Below are positions 56,101-64,000 of a DNA stretch of 64,000 nucleotides, piece after piece. Positions within the stretch are counted from its first letter, which is position 1. Each line of letters opens with the position of its first letter. The position numbers and the translations under genes were made by a program. The notes under the pieces are model-generated. The model made no database searches and was not told the origin of the DNA. It saw nothing but the letters and a program-made list of their open reading frames with translations. The DNA lies in contig CM040104.1 in assembly GCA_022496805.1 (NCBI GenBank), forward strand, positions 7,105,650 to 7,169,649, given 5' to 3'. Source of the DNA: Pohlia nutans. Its lineage: Eukaryota; Streptophyta; Bryopsida; Bryales; Mniaceae.

Positions 56101-58173
56101 ATTGTTCTGCTTCTTTGTTGCATGCAGATCAACAGTGCTTTAGCAGCAGGGGATCGTTCTGCCCTTCGTCAGCTTGTTACTGACAATGTCTTGACGGTAC
56201 ATATTATACTCCTTTCGTAATTCAAGAGAACATGCATTGGTGCTGCAAATAGCACCATTAGAAAGCCAACTTGTAGAAAACCTTGTTAGAAATAAAACTA
56301 AAATTTCACTTTGTTTGTGTCATGGATAACATAGACAACGTGATTTTCATGTTTTCTTTGTTAGCCATAATACAACAAATTGTCATCTCTGACTTGATAT
56401 TTTTTTGACCAAGAAAAGCCATCTCAGTACTCAAAAATGGTCTATCTTTAATAGTATAATGTAGTTTTTGTTTCACTCTCATTGTCTGTCCCATTTGAAG
56501 TGGACTCAAGTTTGAAGTATAAAACATTGGAAAAAAATTAGAGAAAAAAAATGCCAAAAAATTAGGACAATCATTCCCGGACTGAGGGAGTATCTTTCTT
56601 CCTCACTATTTTCTGAAACTCAATCTGGCTAGCTGTTCTATGATTTTCAGGTAATGAAGAAAGAGTTGAAGCACAGGGAACAAGCCTGGGCACGAGTTCA
56701 GTGGGAGCTTGTGGGTCCTCTGAAGACGATACGGACACTCCAGGGCCGTCTGGTGGGTACCTTTTGCCATTTTACCTCATCTTGCTTACCTCATCTACAC
56801 TGAGATGGTTATTTAGTATGGTCTAAAGTATTTATCACAAGACCACAGTATTCAACCTCACTTGTGATGGTGGCGTTATAACATTTGTGATATGCAGTGG
56901 TGGATTTGAAAAAATAAATTTGAACAAAAAGAAGTCCACACAGGACCTACTCAAACCTACTAAAAAAAACATGAGGCCCAATTTGGGCTTCTTGGTCCTT
57001 TCGGGGTTAATCACCCATACTAAATAACCATTTTGGTGGTCATCTCACGTTCCCTAACCGGTCAAAGTTTGTCTTACAGATTGGAATTGATCAAAAGAAT
57101 ATGGACACAGCGTTTGCACAACTTACCCTTCGCGTTGTTAGTAATCAGGTAATCTTCTGGTAACTTCTTATACATCCTTTCCAGTAAACTTCTCTATCAA
57201 GAATCAACCTCTAAGTGCCTGTGTTAAAAAATGGAAAATATATCAATTTTCAAAGCATATATCTATTGTTAAAAAATGTAGGGTAAGATTTCTTTTCCCT
57301 ATTGGTACATTCTGTTACCTTCCTAAACGATTTAATTCAAGTCCTATAGATATGGAAGCAGTCGTTTTTGACCATTTGGGCACTTAGGGGTTAATGTGAT
57401 TTTCAATTGTAAACTAGGCTGTAACCAGTGGACAAGTTTTTCATCTTGTTTTTTGTTCCAATTGCAGAAGTTTGCAGCATATGATAAGCAAGGGAAGCTT
57501 GTTGCTGGAGATCCTGAGAAAGAGGTCAGTCCTGTTTTAATACATAGTGCTAAGCCTTCCTTGAGTTACTAACTTAATCCTCTGTAGTTCTGTCGGAATT
57601 AAAACTATGCTAAAATTGTGATTTGGTGTCCAGGACACTTTCTCAACACAGACTTTTTGGAGATCAATATTGTCCCTGTAAAAGAAAATTACTGTAAAAT
57701 TTAAAATGATAAAAACAACATGGACACCATTTGACTTTTCGGAGATCAGTACTGTCCCTGTAAGAGAAAATTACCATAAATTTTAAAATGATAAAAACTT
57801 CAAGTAAACAAATGACGAATGACAACTTTATAATAAACATGACATGCCAGCTCATGTCACTCATCACTTGGAAGAAACATGGCACTCTTAATGAAAGTGG
57901 AAATGACAAGTGGCAAACTTCTATGTACTGTAGGGACACTATTTCTCCTCACCTTTGAACAAACTGTGGTAAAAGACATCAATTCTCATTGGACGCTAAA
58001 TCACAATTTTAGTGTACTGTTATATGAGTCATAGATACATGTTTTATACGAGCTTACTCACAGATGGTGTAAATGGTTTTTCACAGCTTACGGTGGAGGA
58101 TATCTGGGTCTTTGAGAGACAAATCTGCCATCCAGAATTACGGTGGAAATTGTGTGCGCGCCTCTCAGTTTGA
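53141..58173 (+). CDS. mL45: Mitochondrial large ribosomal subunit protein mL45 (Tim44-like), 322 aa, 11 exons
   Basis: Nuclear-encoded component of the mitochondrial ribosome with a Tim44-like fold. Exons: 53141-53345, 54004-54074, 54615-54692, 54916-54998, 55201-55252, 55900-55995, 56128-56196, 56651-56752, 57080-57148, 57468-57524, 58087-58173; all phases close, 323 codons with stop. The start MLGMRGLGRRLPALARLAQS is a good mitochondrial presequence. The core has IGEPWKPLQPLPFLKR, GYSQTKFYRDATDLYKEINS, WELVGPLKTIRTLQGRLIGI, QLTLRVVSNQKFAAYDKQGK and VEDIWVFERQI, ending RWKLCARLSV, in the order of plant Tim44-related/mL45 proteins. It is shorter than and distinct from the import motor subunit TIM44. 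Intron 6 appears to start with GC (GAG/GCAGGT) in place of GT; other introns are GT-AG. Introns carry MITEs. Confidence 0.88.
54111..54131. repeat. Interstitial telomere-type repeat (TTTAGGG)3
   Basis: Three perfect TTTAGGG units in mL45 intron 2. TTTAGGG is the common plant telomere repeat; short copies (telo boxes) are frequent near translation-related genes. Confidence 0.9.
55516..55742. mobile_element. TTAA-flanked MITE, family 1, in mL45 intron 5
   Basis: Starts TTAAGCCCTAGGAGACCAAG and ends CTTGGTCCTTTAGGGGTTAA, with TTAA at both ends and the full family-1 interior. About 227 bp. Confidence 0.85.
56395..56590. mobile_element. Stowaway-like MITE, left end truncated
   Basis: Shares AAAATGGTCTATCTTTAATA, TCTCATTGTCTG and TTTGAAGTATAAAA with the element at 33342-33601, and ends CATTCCCGGACTGAGGGAG before TA. 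In mL45 intron 7. Confidence 0.7.
56905..57010. mobile_element. TTAA-flanked MITE, family 1, 3' half
   Basis: Only the right half is present: AAATAAATTTGAACAAAAAG through CTTGGTCCTTTCGGGGTTAA. In mL45 intron 8. Confidence 0.75.
57655..57798. repeat. Tandem duplication in mL45 intron 10
   Basis: A unit of about 61 bp (GGAGATCAATATTGTCCCTG through AAATGATAAAAAC) occurs twice with an offset of about 82 bp. Confidence 0.75.
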
Positions 58174-59250
58174 TGGACCATCAATTAATGGGCAGACTGA
58201 TTTTGTCAAATCAGAGGTATGAAAGTTGATTAATTCATTCACTCACTTTAATTCCCAAGTTCCATATACATGGAAGTCCCTTGAAAGAAAGAGTCAGACT
58301 AGGAGTGTACAGAGCCTAGATACCAAGAGCGTCTACGGTTAAGAATACAAACGGGATTTCCTCTTTGCATAGGCACCGGAATTAAGATGTTTCCTTATGA
58401 GCAGAGCCTGCGTATTACCGTGACTGTACCTGTTCCTCTAAAGGAGAATAAAAATCACCGTCACAATTGTAACGGCGTCATAGACAATGCTTTTGCATCA
58501 CTCATGCAGGTTGTGTTTCTTAGGGATGCACTCAGAACTCTTTTATATCACACCTTTGGAACCCATTTACATGAACTTGGCATGTAGAAAGTGTCCAATC
58601 AAGTGCACAATGAGAGTTGATAACAATGAGTTCAGAGTGTGCATCTTTCCTGTGTAATTTTCTGCATTAGCTCACTCTGCTGCAAGTGGAAATTAAGGGT
58701 ATGGAACAGTTTTTGTAAAGCTGGCTAAATTTAACCTCTCTCTTTTCCCACCAAATTATTGTCCAACTACAAGGATAAAGGAAATCTGAGTAACTCTCAA
58801 AGTGATTTTAGTCTAATTGTTGATATGTAGACTTAGCAAGTAAAGGTAGAAGCACCAGAAACTGTTTGGTACCAATTGATAAAAGCACCTGTTTCAACTT
58901 CAGGAGTTCCCAATCTAGTTATCACAAGCATTAGTTATGAATACCAAGTTAGCAATGTGATTGGACTAGAAATGAAAGACAGTTATTGGTACACCTACTA
59001 ACATCAATAGTGGTCTATGCATAATAAGTTTGAAAATTTATAACAAAATCATACATTATGAAAAAATTAATTAAAAATTGAGCTTGGTTGTTAAACCCAA
59101 ATTTTATGTGCTGCAATTTTTTATCATTGAAAATCAGCACTCCATGTATGTTGAAATGCTTAAACTGACGGCAACTGTACCCCTTACCTTAGTATAAGGT
59201 GTCACACACAAAAATGAGCATGAGACAAGAATTTCTTGTATAGTTAGGTG
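58174..59250. other. 3' flank of mL45 and intergenic DNA, no gene seen
   Basis: Probably begins with the mL45 3' UTR. No recognisable ORF; moderately AT-rich with no strong repeats found by eye. Confidence 0.45.
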
Positions 59251-59573
59251 ACATATATTCTGTCGCCCCCTATTTTATATCAAGTTTTAGTTCCCATGTC
59301 AAGGAAATTTAAGTTGAGTTTCTTGGAGAGTATAATTTCAGTGCATTCCTTTACAAAGAGGATCATCTATGTTGAATTTCAATTTAAAAAGATGAAAATT
59401 TCTATCTTCTTTGCATTTAAAAAAATAATTTACGTTGTTCTACAGAATAATTATTTTAAAAAACATTTGTAAGGTTTTTGCAATATCCTTCAAAATGAAA
59501 GATGTGTGCTTTTAATATTCTTGAAAACCAAGTACAAAAAAAATTATGGAATTTGTGAAGGACAAATTCAAAT

Positions 59574-60137
59574 TTAACTCCTAGAACCCCTCTCCAAATT
59601 TGGAGAATTTCAAAGATGTTTTATACAATGTAACTAAGAGGGATATTTTGAACTTGATATATGAATAAAAGTTATACATTATGAATTTTTTATTCTATCC
59701 ATATAGTTAGATCTATGATTGTTGTCATCAATATTTTCGTATAAAATTTGAAACTTAAAATTGAAAATTCTTTTGTAATTTGATTACGAATAAGATACTG
59801 ATAATTTGTACATGAAATTTGTTGTGATTGGTTGAAATGTAATACTTTAAGTGTAGTGATTTCGGAGATTTTTTGGTTGCTTAATTTTATGAGTTGACTT
59901 TTTTGAGAGCACTTTCACTAAAATCTTCGAAATTTTGGGTGAATCACTACAACATGAAATAGAGCATAAAAATTTCACAAAGCATCCTCTTTCTAATCAG
60001 ATCACACATGCATGAAGCTAACTTTGTATAAAATATAGAGTAAAAAATTCACCGCAAAAAGTCAATGACGAATGAGAAAAATGTGTTTTATTCTATACAT
60101 TGTCCACTTTCTAAACGGTTGGACGTTTAGGGGTTAA
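59574..60137. mobile_element. TTAA-flanked MITE, family 2, 564 bp
   Basis: TTAACTCCTAGAACCCCTC at the left and GGTTGGACGTTTAGGGGTTAA-type right end, flanked by TTAA. Inverse orientation relative to the copy at 22370-22946 and similar along most of its length. It sits in the loop of the long inverted-repeat element. Confidence 0.8.
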
Positions 60138-60324
60138 CTGCAACACTAGCACAATAACAAAACCTCAACAATTGCATCACATCAAACTAAAGCCATGTAT
60201 TGAGTGGTGGACATACGCGATGGTAAAGGGTGGGCATACCTGATGATTATTACTACTCAATGCATGACTTGAATTTGAACGTGATGCAATTTGTTGAGGT
60301 TTTGTTATTATGCTAGTGTTGCAG
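60138..60324. mobile_element. Tourist-like MITE, TSD TAA, abutting a TTAA element
   Basis: CTGCAACACTAGCACAATAA at the left and the inverted right end CTGCAACACTAGCATAATAA pair, extending about 45 bp with few mismatches. TAA flanks at 60135-60137 and 60325-60327; the left TAA is part of the TTAA of the neighbouring element, so this one inserted later into that site. Confidence 0.85.
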
Positions 60325-60645
60325 TAAAACTTGAGCCGATCCTACGCAAATTCCATAACTTTTTTGCAATATCCTCCAATATGAAAGATGTTTGCTTTCA
60401 TATTGCCTACCTATTCTCAAAAACCAAATATGATTTTTTTTTATAAATATTTTATAAATAAATATTTTGTAGAACAATGTAAAAAAATTAGAAAATGCAC
60501 AAATAGTTGAATTTTCATTTTCTAAAACTGAAATTCTGCATAGATGATCCTCTTTATAAACCCCAACAAACTCCACTTAAATTTCCTTTACATTGCAACT
60601 GAAACTAATACAAGACACGGGGTCAAAAAATTATATGTCAACTAA

Positions 60646-61515
60646 CTGTACATCTTGATTTTTTTGTAAAGTGCGATTATTTTGCTATTTTTTTTAAGAA
60701 TGTAGGAGTCTTTTTGGTATTCTATTAAAAAAAATTCATCATGCAAGCAATTCCAACTACAATTTCTTATCATCCTAGCAAATCGAGCAATATAAGTGAG
60801 GCTCACTTATAACTTTGGGGTCATAGTGTCATGAATTGCTCCAAAGGAGAGATTGAGAGAAAATTTGAGAGACATGAATTTTTTTAATTCATTTTGTGCC
60901 ACATGGACCCCCTTGTGGAGGTGCCATGTGGCACATAGAAATATTAAGGCAAAATAGCAAAAAAAATTCAAAAAAATAAAACATTTCCAAACACCAAATA
61001 CGTGCATGAAAAAACCCAAATATGAAAGAGAAAGTTTACAGAAAAAATTGAAAATTTTACAAAAATTTTAAAAATTCCAAAAAAAAAAATGCCCTGCGCC
61101 TTCTCATACCGATCACAGACACCTTCTCCTCCCGATCGATCACCCTCTCGTCCCTGCATGAGGTGACAAGTCCTCGCTCAAACAGATCCGCCCTCCAAAA
61201 AACCAAAGAATGAAAAATAAAAAAAGAAAAATAAAAAATTATTACGCACATGCCTTCCTGCAACGTATGCGCCTGCGCCTGCTCACGGTGTCGTCTGCGC
61301 CTGCGCCTACACCTGAGACGCCAACCTGCTGCCTCCGAGCGCCCCGACCTCCGGTCTCCGAGCGCCTGCGACGTCACCGAGCGAGCGAGCGCCTGCACCT
61401 GCGAGCGCCTGCGACGCCAAGCGAGCAAACCTCTCACTCCCAAAACTCTCGACCTCCGCAAATTCTCGACGGTGTCCCTGCGATCTGTCGACAGTGTCAC
61501 TCCCAAAACTCTTGA
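60646..61515. other. Spacer: AT-rich, then a GC-rich simple-sequence patch
   Basis: 60646-61240 is AT-rich with no gene. 61250-61450 is GC-rich and built of CGCCTGCGCCTGC and GCGAGCGAGCGCCTGC-like repeats; open frames on both strands are low-complexity Arg/Ala/Cys-rich and are not supported as genes. Confidence 0.5.
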
Positions 61516-61837
61516 AACTATTGAAGGTTAGATTAGATTGCCAAAGCCTCACACAAACACAAGGAATGCATAGGAAGGAGATGACCTTTACTCATGGGCT
61601 GCCCCTCTTTAGTAGCACACCCAAGGGAGTCCCCTTGGCAAACCATATGGGACATCAGCCCATATTCAACCCCAACTACACTAAAATCAGCCCATAATAC
61701 TTAGGACTACCATTTCTCATTACATCTAACCTTTGCTACTTCACTAGATGTAACTTCAGCCCATACACATTATCTACACTACCTCATATGCATTGGCTAT
61801 GAGCAACTTCAGCCCATGCAATCATCCTACTTTAACA
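61516..61837 (-). mobile_element. Copia 3' LTR, partial, minus orientation
   Basis: Read on the minus strand it begins TGTTAAAGTAGGATGATTGC just after a polypurine tract (AAAGTGGGAG), as expected for a 3' LTR. It matches the plus-strand LTR start at 62320 over about 320 bp, including GGGCTGATGTCCCATATGG, and loses similarity near 61516, so it is truncated or recombined there. Confidence 0.75.
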
Positions 61838-61849
61838 CTCCCACTTTGC

Positions 61850-62319
61850 GAATAGCCAAAGCCTTGGAGCCCAAATGCCACTACTAGTCTTTGATGTCGA
61901 TCCCTCACAAGTGCCTTCGTGAGCACGTCCGCACCATGTGCTCTGTTGGACAATACTTCAACTCTATCACCTTCATCTCCAACTTCTCTCGAATGAAGTG
62001 ATATTGCACATCAATGTGCTTTGTCCGTGAATGATGCGTTGGATTCTTCGCCAATGACATACTCCCTTGGTTGTCACACATGATTGTTGTAGCCTCCTCT
62101 TGAGAGCATCTCACATCCGCCATTAGTTGCCTCAACCAAATGGCCTCTTTCGTACCGTGGCTCGTTGCCATGTACTCCGCCTCAACCGTTGACGTGGCCG
62201 TGGTTTGTTGGCGCTTGCTATTCCAAGAAACGGCCCCCGATCCAACTTTGAACATGTACCCCGTGGTTGATCTACGATCATTGGTATCACCCGCATAATC
62301 CGCATCGCAATAACCACTC
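61850..62319 (-). pseudogene. Ty1/copia pol, C-terminal RNase H region, truncated
   Basis: The minus-strand frame reads [20 protein letters not shown], then [48 protein letters not shown] and [12 protein letters not shown], a standard copia RNase H. Near 61937 one base is missing, so the frame closes as VRTCSRRHL at 61905, while the other frame continues [14 protein letters not shown]. The 5' side stops abruptly at 62319, where a second element's LTR begins in the opposite direction. Upstream pol is absent. Confidence 0.9.
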
Positions 62320-63610
62320 TGTTGAAGTAGGATGATTGCGTGGGCTGAAGTTGCTCATAGCCATGCGCATTAGCTAGAGTAGATGATGCGAATGAGCTAG
62401 ACTAGCAACTAGAGAAGTGGTACTAGTTAGAAGTAATGAGAATTGGGTCTCCCAAGTGATATGGGCTGATCCTAGTGTACTAGGAGTGGAGTATGGGCTG
62501 ATGTCCCATATGGTTTGCCAAGGGGACTCCCTTGGGTGTGCTACTTAAGAGGGGCAGCCCATGAGTAAAGATCATCTCTTTCCTATGCATTCCAAGTGTT
62601 TGTGTGAGGCTTTGGCATTCTAATCTAACCTTCGATAGGTTATGGGCCCACTCATGTGTTTTGCGTGAGTGAAAGATTAGATTGCTCATTGTGTGGAGGT
62701 CGTGCGTTGGAGCGCTGATTTTGGAGTATTGGAGCGCTGATTTGGAACTTTGGAGGGCTGAATTCGAGCTTTGGTGGGCTGATTTCGACATTGGGAGGTA
62801 TTACAATCTTCCTACCTTTGATCTACGTGTTGGAGGGCTGAATTCGCACTTTGGAGCTATCATTTGTTGATTTGGAGCTTTTGGAGCACTTTAGAGCACT
62901 TTTGGAGTTTATACACGTCTACAAGGGCTGAATTGGAGCTTTGGAGCTTATTGGTGCTTGTTGGAGTATATTGGAGCTGATTGGAGCTTATTGGAGCTTA
63001 TTGTAGCTCATTGTAGCTTATTGGCTCAATTTGTGCTCAATTTGTGCACTTGTGTTGTTGCAAGGCACTTTTATGCTTTGAGGCTCTTGGGGTGAGTCTA
63101 CAATCTGATTTTGGTATTGCAATTCTTGCACAAGGGTTTGGAATGTGAGTTATGCCCTTGGAGTGCTCAAAATTAGAGTTTGGGTTAGTGAATGCACAAC
63201 GGGGCTGATTTGATGAATTTCAATGCAATTAGGACTTGAAGGGGCTGAATTTGCATTGATTTAGAGTCCTTCGAAGGCACAAGGGTGTCCATAGGGTGCA
63301 TTACGTGTTGTGAAGCACAAGGGTGCTGATTTGAGTGGATTTGAGCCAACGAGTGCGCAATTCTCCTAGTTAGGGTGTTGTGGTACGATCTTGTGCAAAT
63401 TCACTAAGAACCATCACGATTGAGTGTTGTGAGGTTGATGTGTAGCACAAAGGTGCTGATTTAGTGTTTGGAATTAGTTTGGAGGCATTAGAAGCACGTA
63501 CGTGTGCAATTTGCCTCACAAATCACAAAATTGTCAAAAAATCGTAAAAACAATTTTTCTTAGCTTTCTAGGGGCTGAATTTTGTGAGCGTACGTCCTTC
63601 AATCAAGGAT
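62320..63610 (+). mobile_element. Copia 5' LTR and leader, plus orientation
   Basis: The LTR starts TGTTGAAGTAGGATGATTGC, joined directly to the broken RNase H of the minus-strand element. The part alignable to the other LTR runs to about 62640. The LTR/leader boundary and primer-binding site were not identified. From about 62700 to 63060 there are degenerate short repeats of TTGGAGC and GGGCTGA. Confidence 0.7.
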
Positions 63611-64000
63611 ATGGCTACATTTGAGGGTGAAGGTGCTAAGGTTGTAGACAAGTTCGATGGCGTCAACTTCCACTTGTGGAAATTCAAGATGGAAATGGTC
63701 ATGGCCGAAAAAGAATTGTGGGAGATAGTTGAGGGTAGTGAGGAACCGCCTTCGTCCGACGCCGAGGCTAGGGTACGAATTGCGTACACTCGGCGAGAGA
63801 AAAAGGCCTTTGCGATTTTGGCTTTTAATCTTTCTGATTCCCAGCTTTCTCATATTCGGTCGTGCAAGACTCCCGCCGAGGCATGGGCCAAGCTTTGCAA
63901 TATTCATGAGGCAAAGAGCTTGGTCAATATCTTGTTTTTGAGGCGCAAGTTTTTCACCATCAAGATGGAAGAAAACGACGACATGTTGGCGCACATCAAC
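63611..64000 (+). CDS. Ty1/copia gag (UBN2-type), N-terminal part, runs off the window
   Basis: ATG at 63611 opens a frame with no stop to the window edge (130 codons). It begins MATFEGEGAKVVDKFDGVNF and contains FHLWKFKMEMVMAEKELWEI, AFAILAFNLSDSQL, TPAEAWAKLCNIHE and FLRRKFFTIKMEENDDM, the arrangement of copia gag/UBN2 proteins that form the virus-like particle. No damage is seen in this part, so the element may be young. Confidence 0.9.
   Translation, partial: MATFEGEGAKVVDKFDGVNFHLWKFKMEMVMAEKELWEIVEGSEEPPSSDAEARVRIAYTRREKKAFAILAFNLSDSQLSHIRSCKTPAEAWAKLCNIHEAKSLVNILFLRRKFFTIKMEENDDMLAHIN

Larger units (their letters stand above)
59250..60645. mobile_element. Long inverted-repeat element with two nested MITEs
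   Basis: Arms of about 300 bp at 59250-59550 and 60345-60645 face each other: CAAGGAAATTTAAGTTGAG versus CTCCACTTAAATTTCC, and AAAGAGGATCATCTATG versus CATAGATGATCCTCTTT. The spacer between the arms is made up almost entirely of two other elements (59574-60137 and 60138-60324). Confidence 0.75.

Noticed and set aside
17460..57010. TTAACCCCTAAA ends as interstitial telomere repeats
   Set aside because: The ends resemble CCCTAAA but occur once per element end as inverted pairs with TTAA outside, so they are transposon termini, not telomere arrays.
53141..58173. Assignment as TIM44, the mitochondrial import motor subunit
   Set aside because: The Tim44-like fold is present, but length, exon motifs (WKPLQPLPFLKR, GYSQTKFYRDA, DIWVFER) and order match the ribosomal mL45/Tim44-related group better than import TIM44.
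61057..61552. Arg/Ala/Cys-rich ORFs on both strands
   Set aside because: They arise from GC-rich simple sequence (GCCTGC/GCGAGC); no family features.
1..64000. tRNA, rRNA or CRISPR features
   Set aside because: No cloverleaf-like sequence with A/B boxes, no rRNA similarity and no CRISPR-type array were noticed by eye; a tRNAscan run would be needed to exclude tRNAs.

Overview
This is nuclear DNA of a land plant. Evidence: spliceosomal genes with GT-AG introns, a membrane LRR receptor-like kinase, a single-chain plant-type urease, a nuclear gene for a mitochondrial ribosomal protein, an interstitial TTTAGGG array and Ty1/copia elements. The species cannot be fixed from this sequence. The unusual mobile-element content (TTAA-flanked MITEs, a multi-domain LINE, a ParB/methyltransferase-like gene) makes me favour a non-angiosperm lineage such as a bryophyte, lycophyte or fern; that is inference.

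Layout. 1-3.8 kb: 3' part of an LRR receptor kinase, 5' end outside the window, with one frameshift. 5.4-7.5 kb (minus): two WW-domain exons resembling the C-terminal part of FCA, abutting a decayed retrotransposon gag. 7.7-9.6 kb: three minisatellite blocks. 9.65-13.55 kb (plus): an eight-exon gene joining a ParB-like N-terminal motif to a beta-class N6/N4 DNA methyltransferase-like region. It is disrupted by two stops, an indel and a 151-bp CACTA-type MITE. 13.6-21 kb: gene-poor DNA with several MITEs and two small unassigned ORFs. 21.1-37.9 kb (minus): a complete 19-exon urease gene (837 aa, all active-site residues present), its introns filled with MITEs. 38-40.7 kb: a minisatellite and nested MITEs. 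40.7-51.6 kb (plus): a decayed 11-kb LINE encoding ORF1p, AP endonuclease, reverse transcriptase, a possible adenine-methyltransferase-like segment, RNase H, a zinc finger and a possible PD-(D/E)XK segment. 51.6-52.1 kb (minus): an uncharacterised 153-aa ORF. 53.1-58.2 kb (plus): a complete 11-exon gene for a Tim44-like mitochondrial ribosomal protein (mL45). 58.2-61 kb: nested inverted-repeat elements. 61.5-64 kb: two copia elements in opposite orientation, one inserted in the RNase H region of the other.

The intact housekeeping genes are urease (urea to ammonia, nitrogen recycling) and mL45 (mitochondrial translation). Across 30 exons they keep perfect reading frames, so the frameshifts elsewhere are more likely real decay than poor sequence. 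The most notable system-level observations are (i) several MITE families with TTAA target duplications and CCC...GGG termini, the signature of the piggyBac superfamily; (ii) the eukaryotic ParB/methyltransferase gene; (iii) the multi-nuclease LINE with a degenerate 2A-like motif, a possible methyltransferase segment and extreme A+C strand bias.
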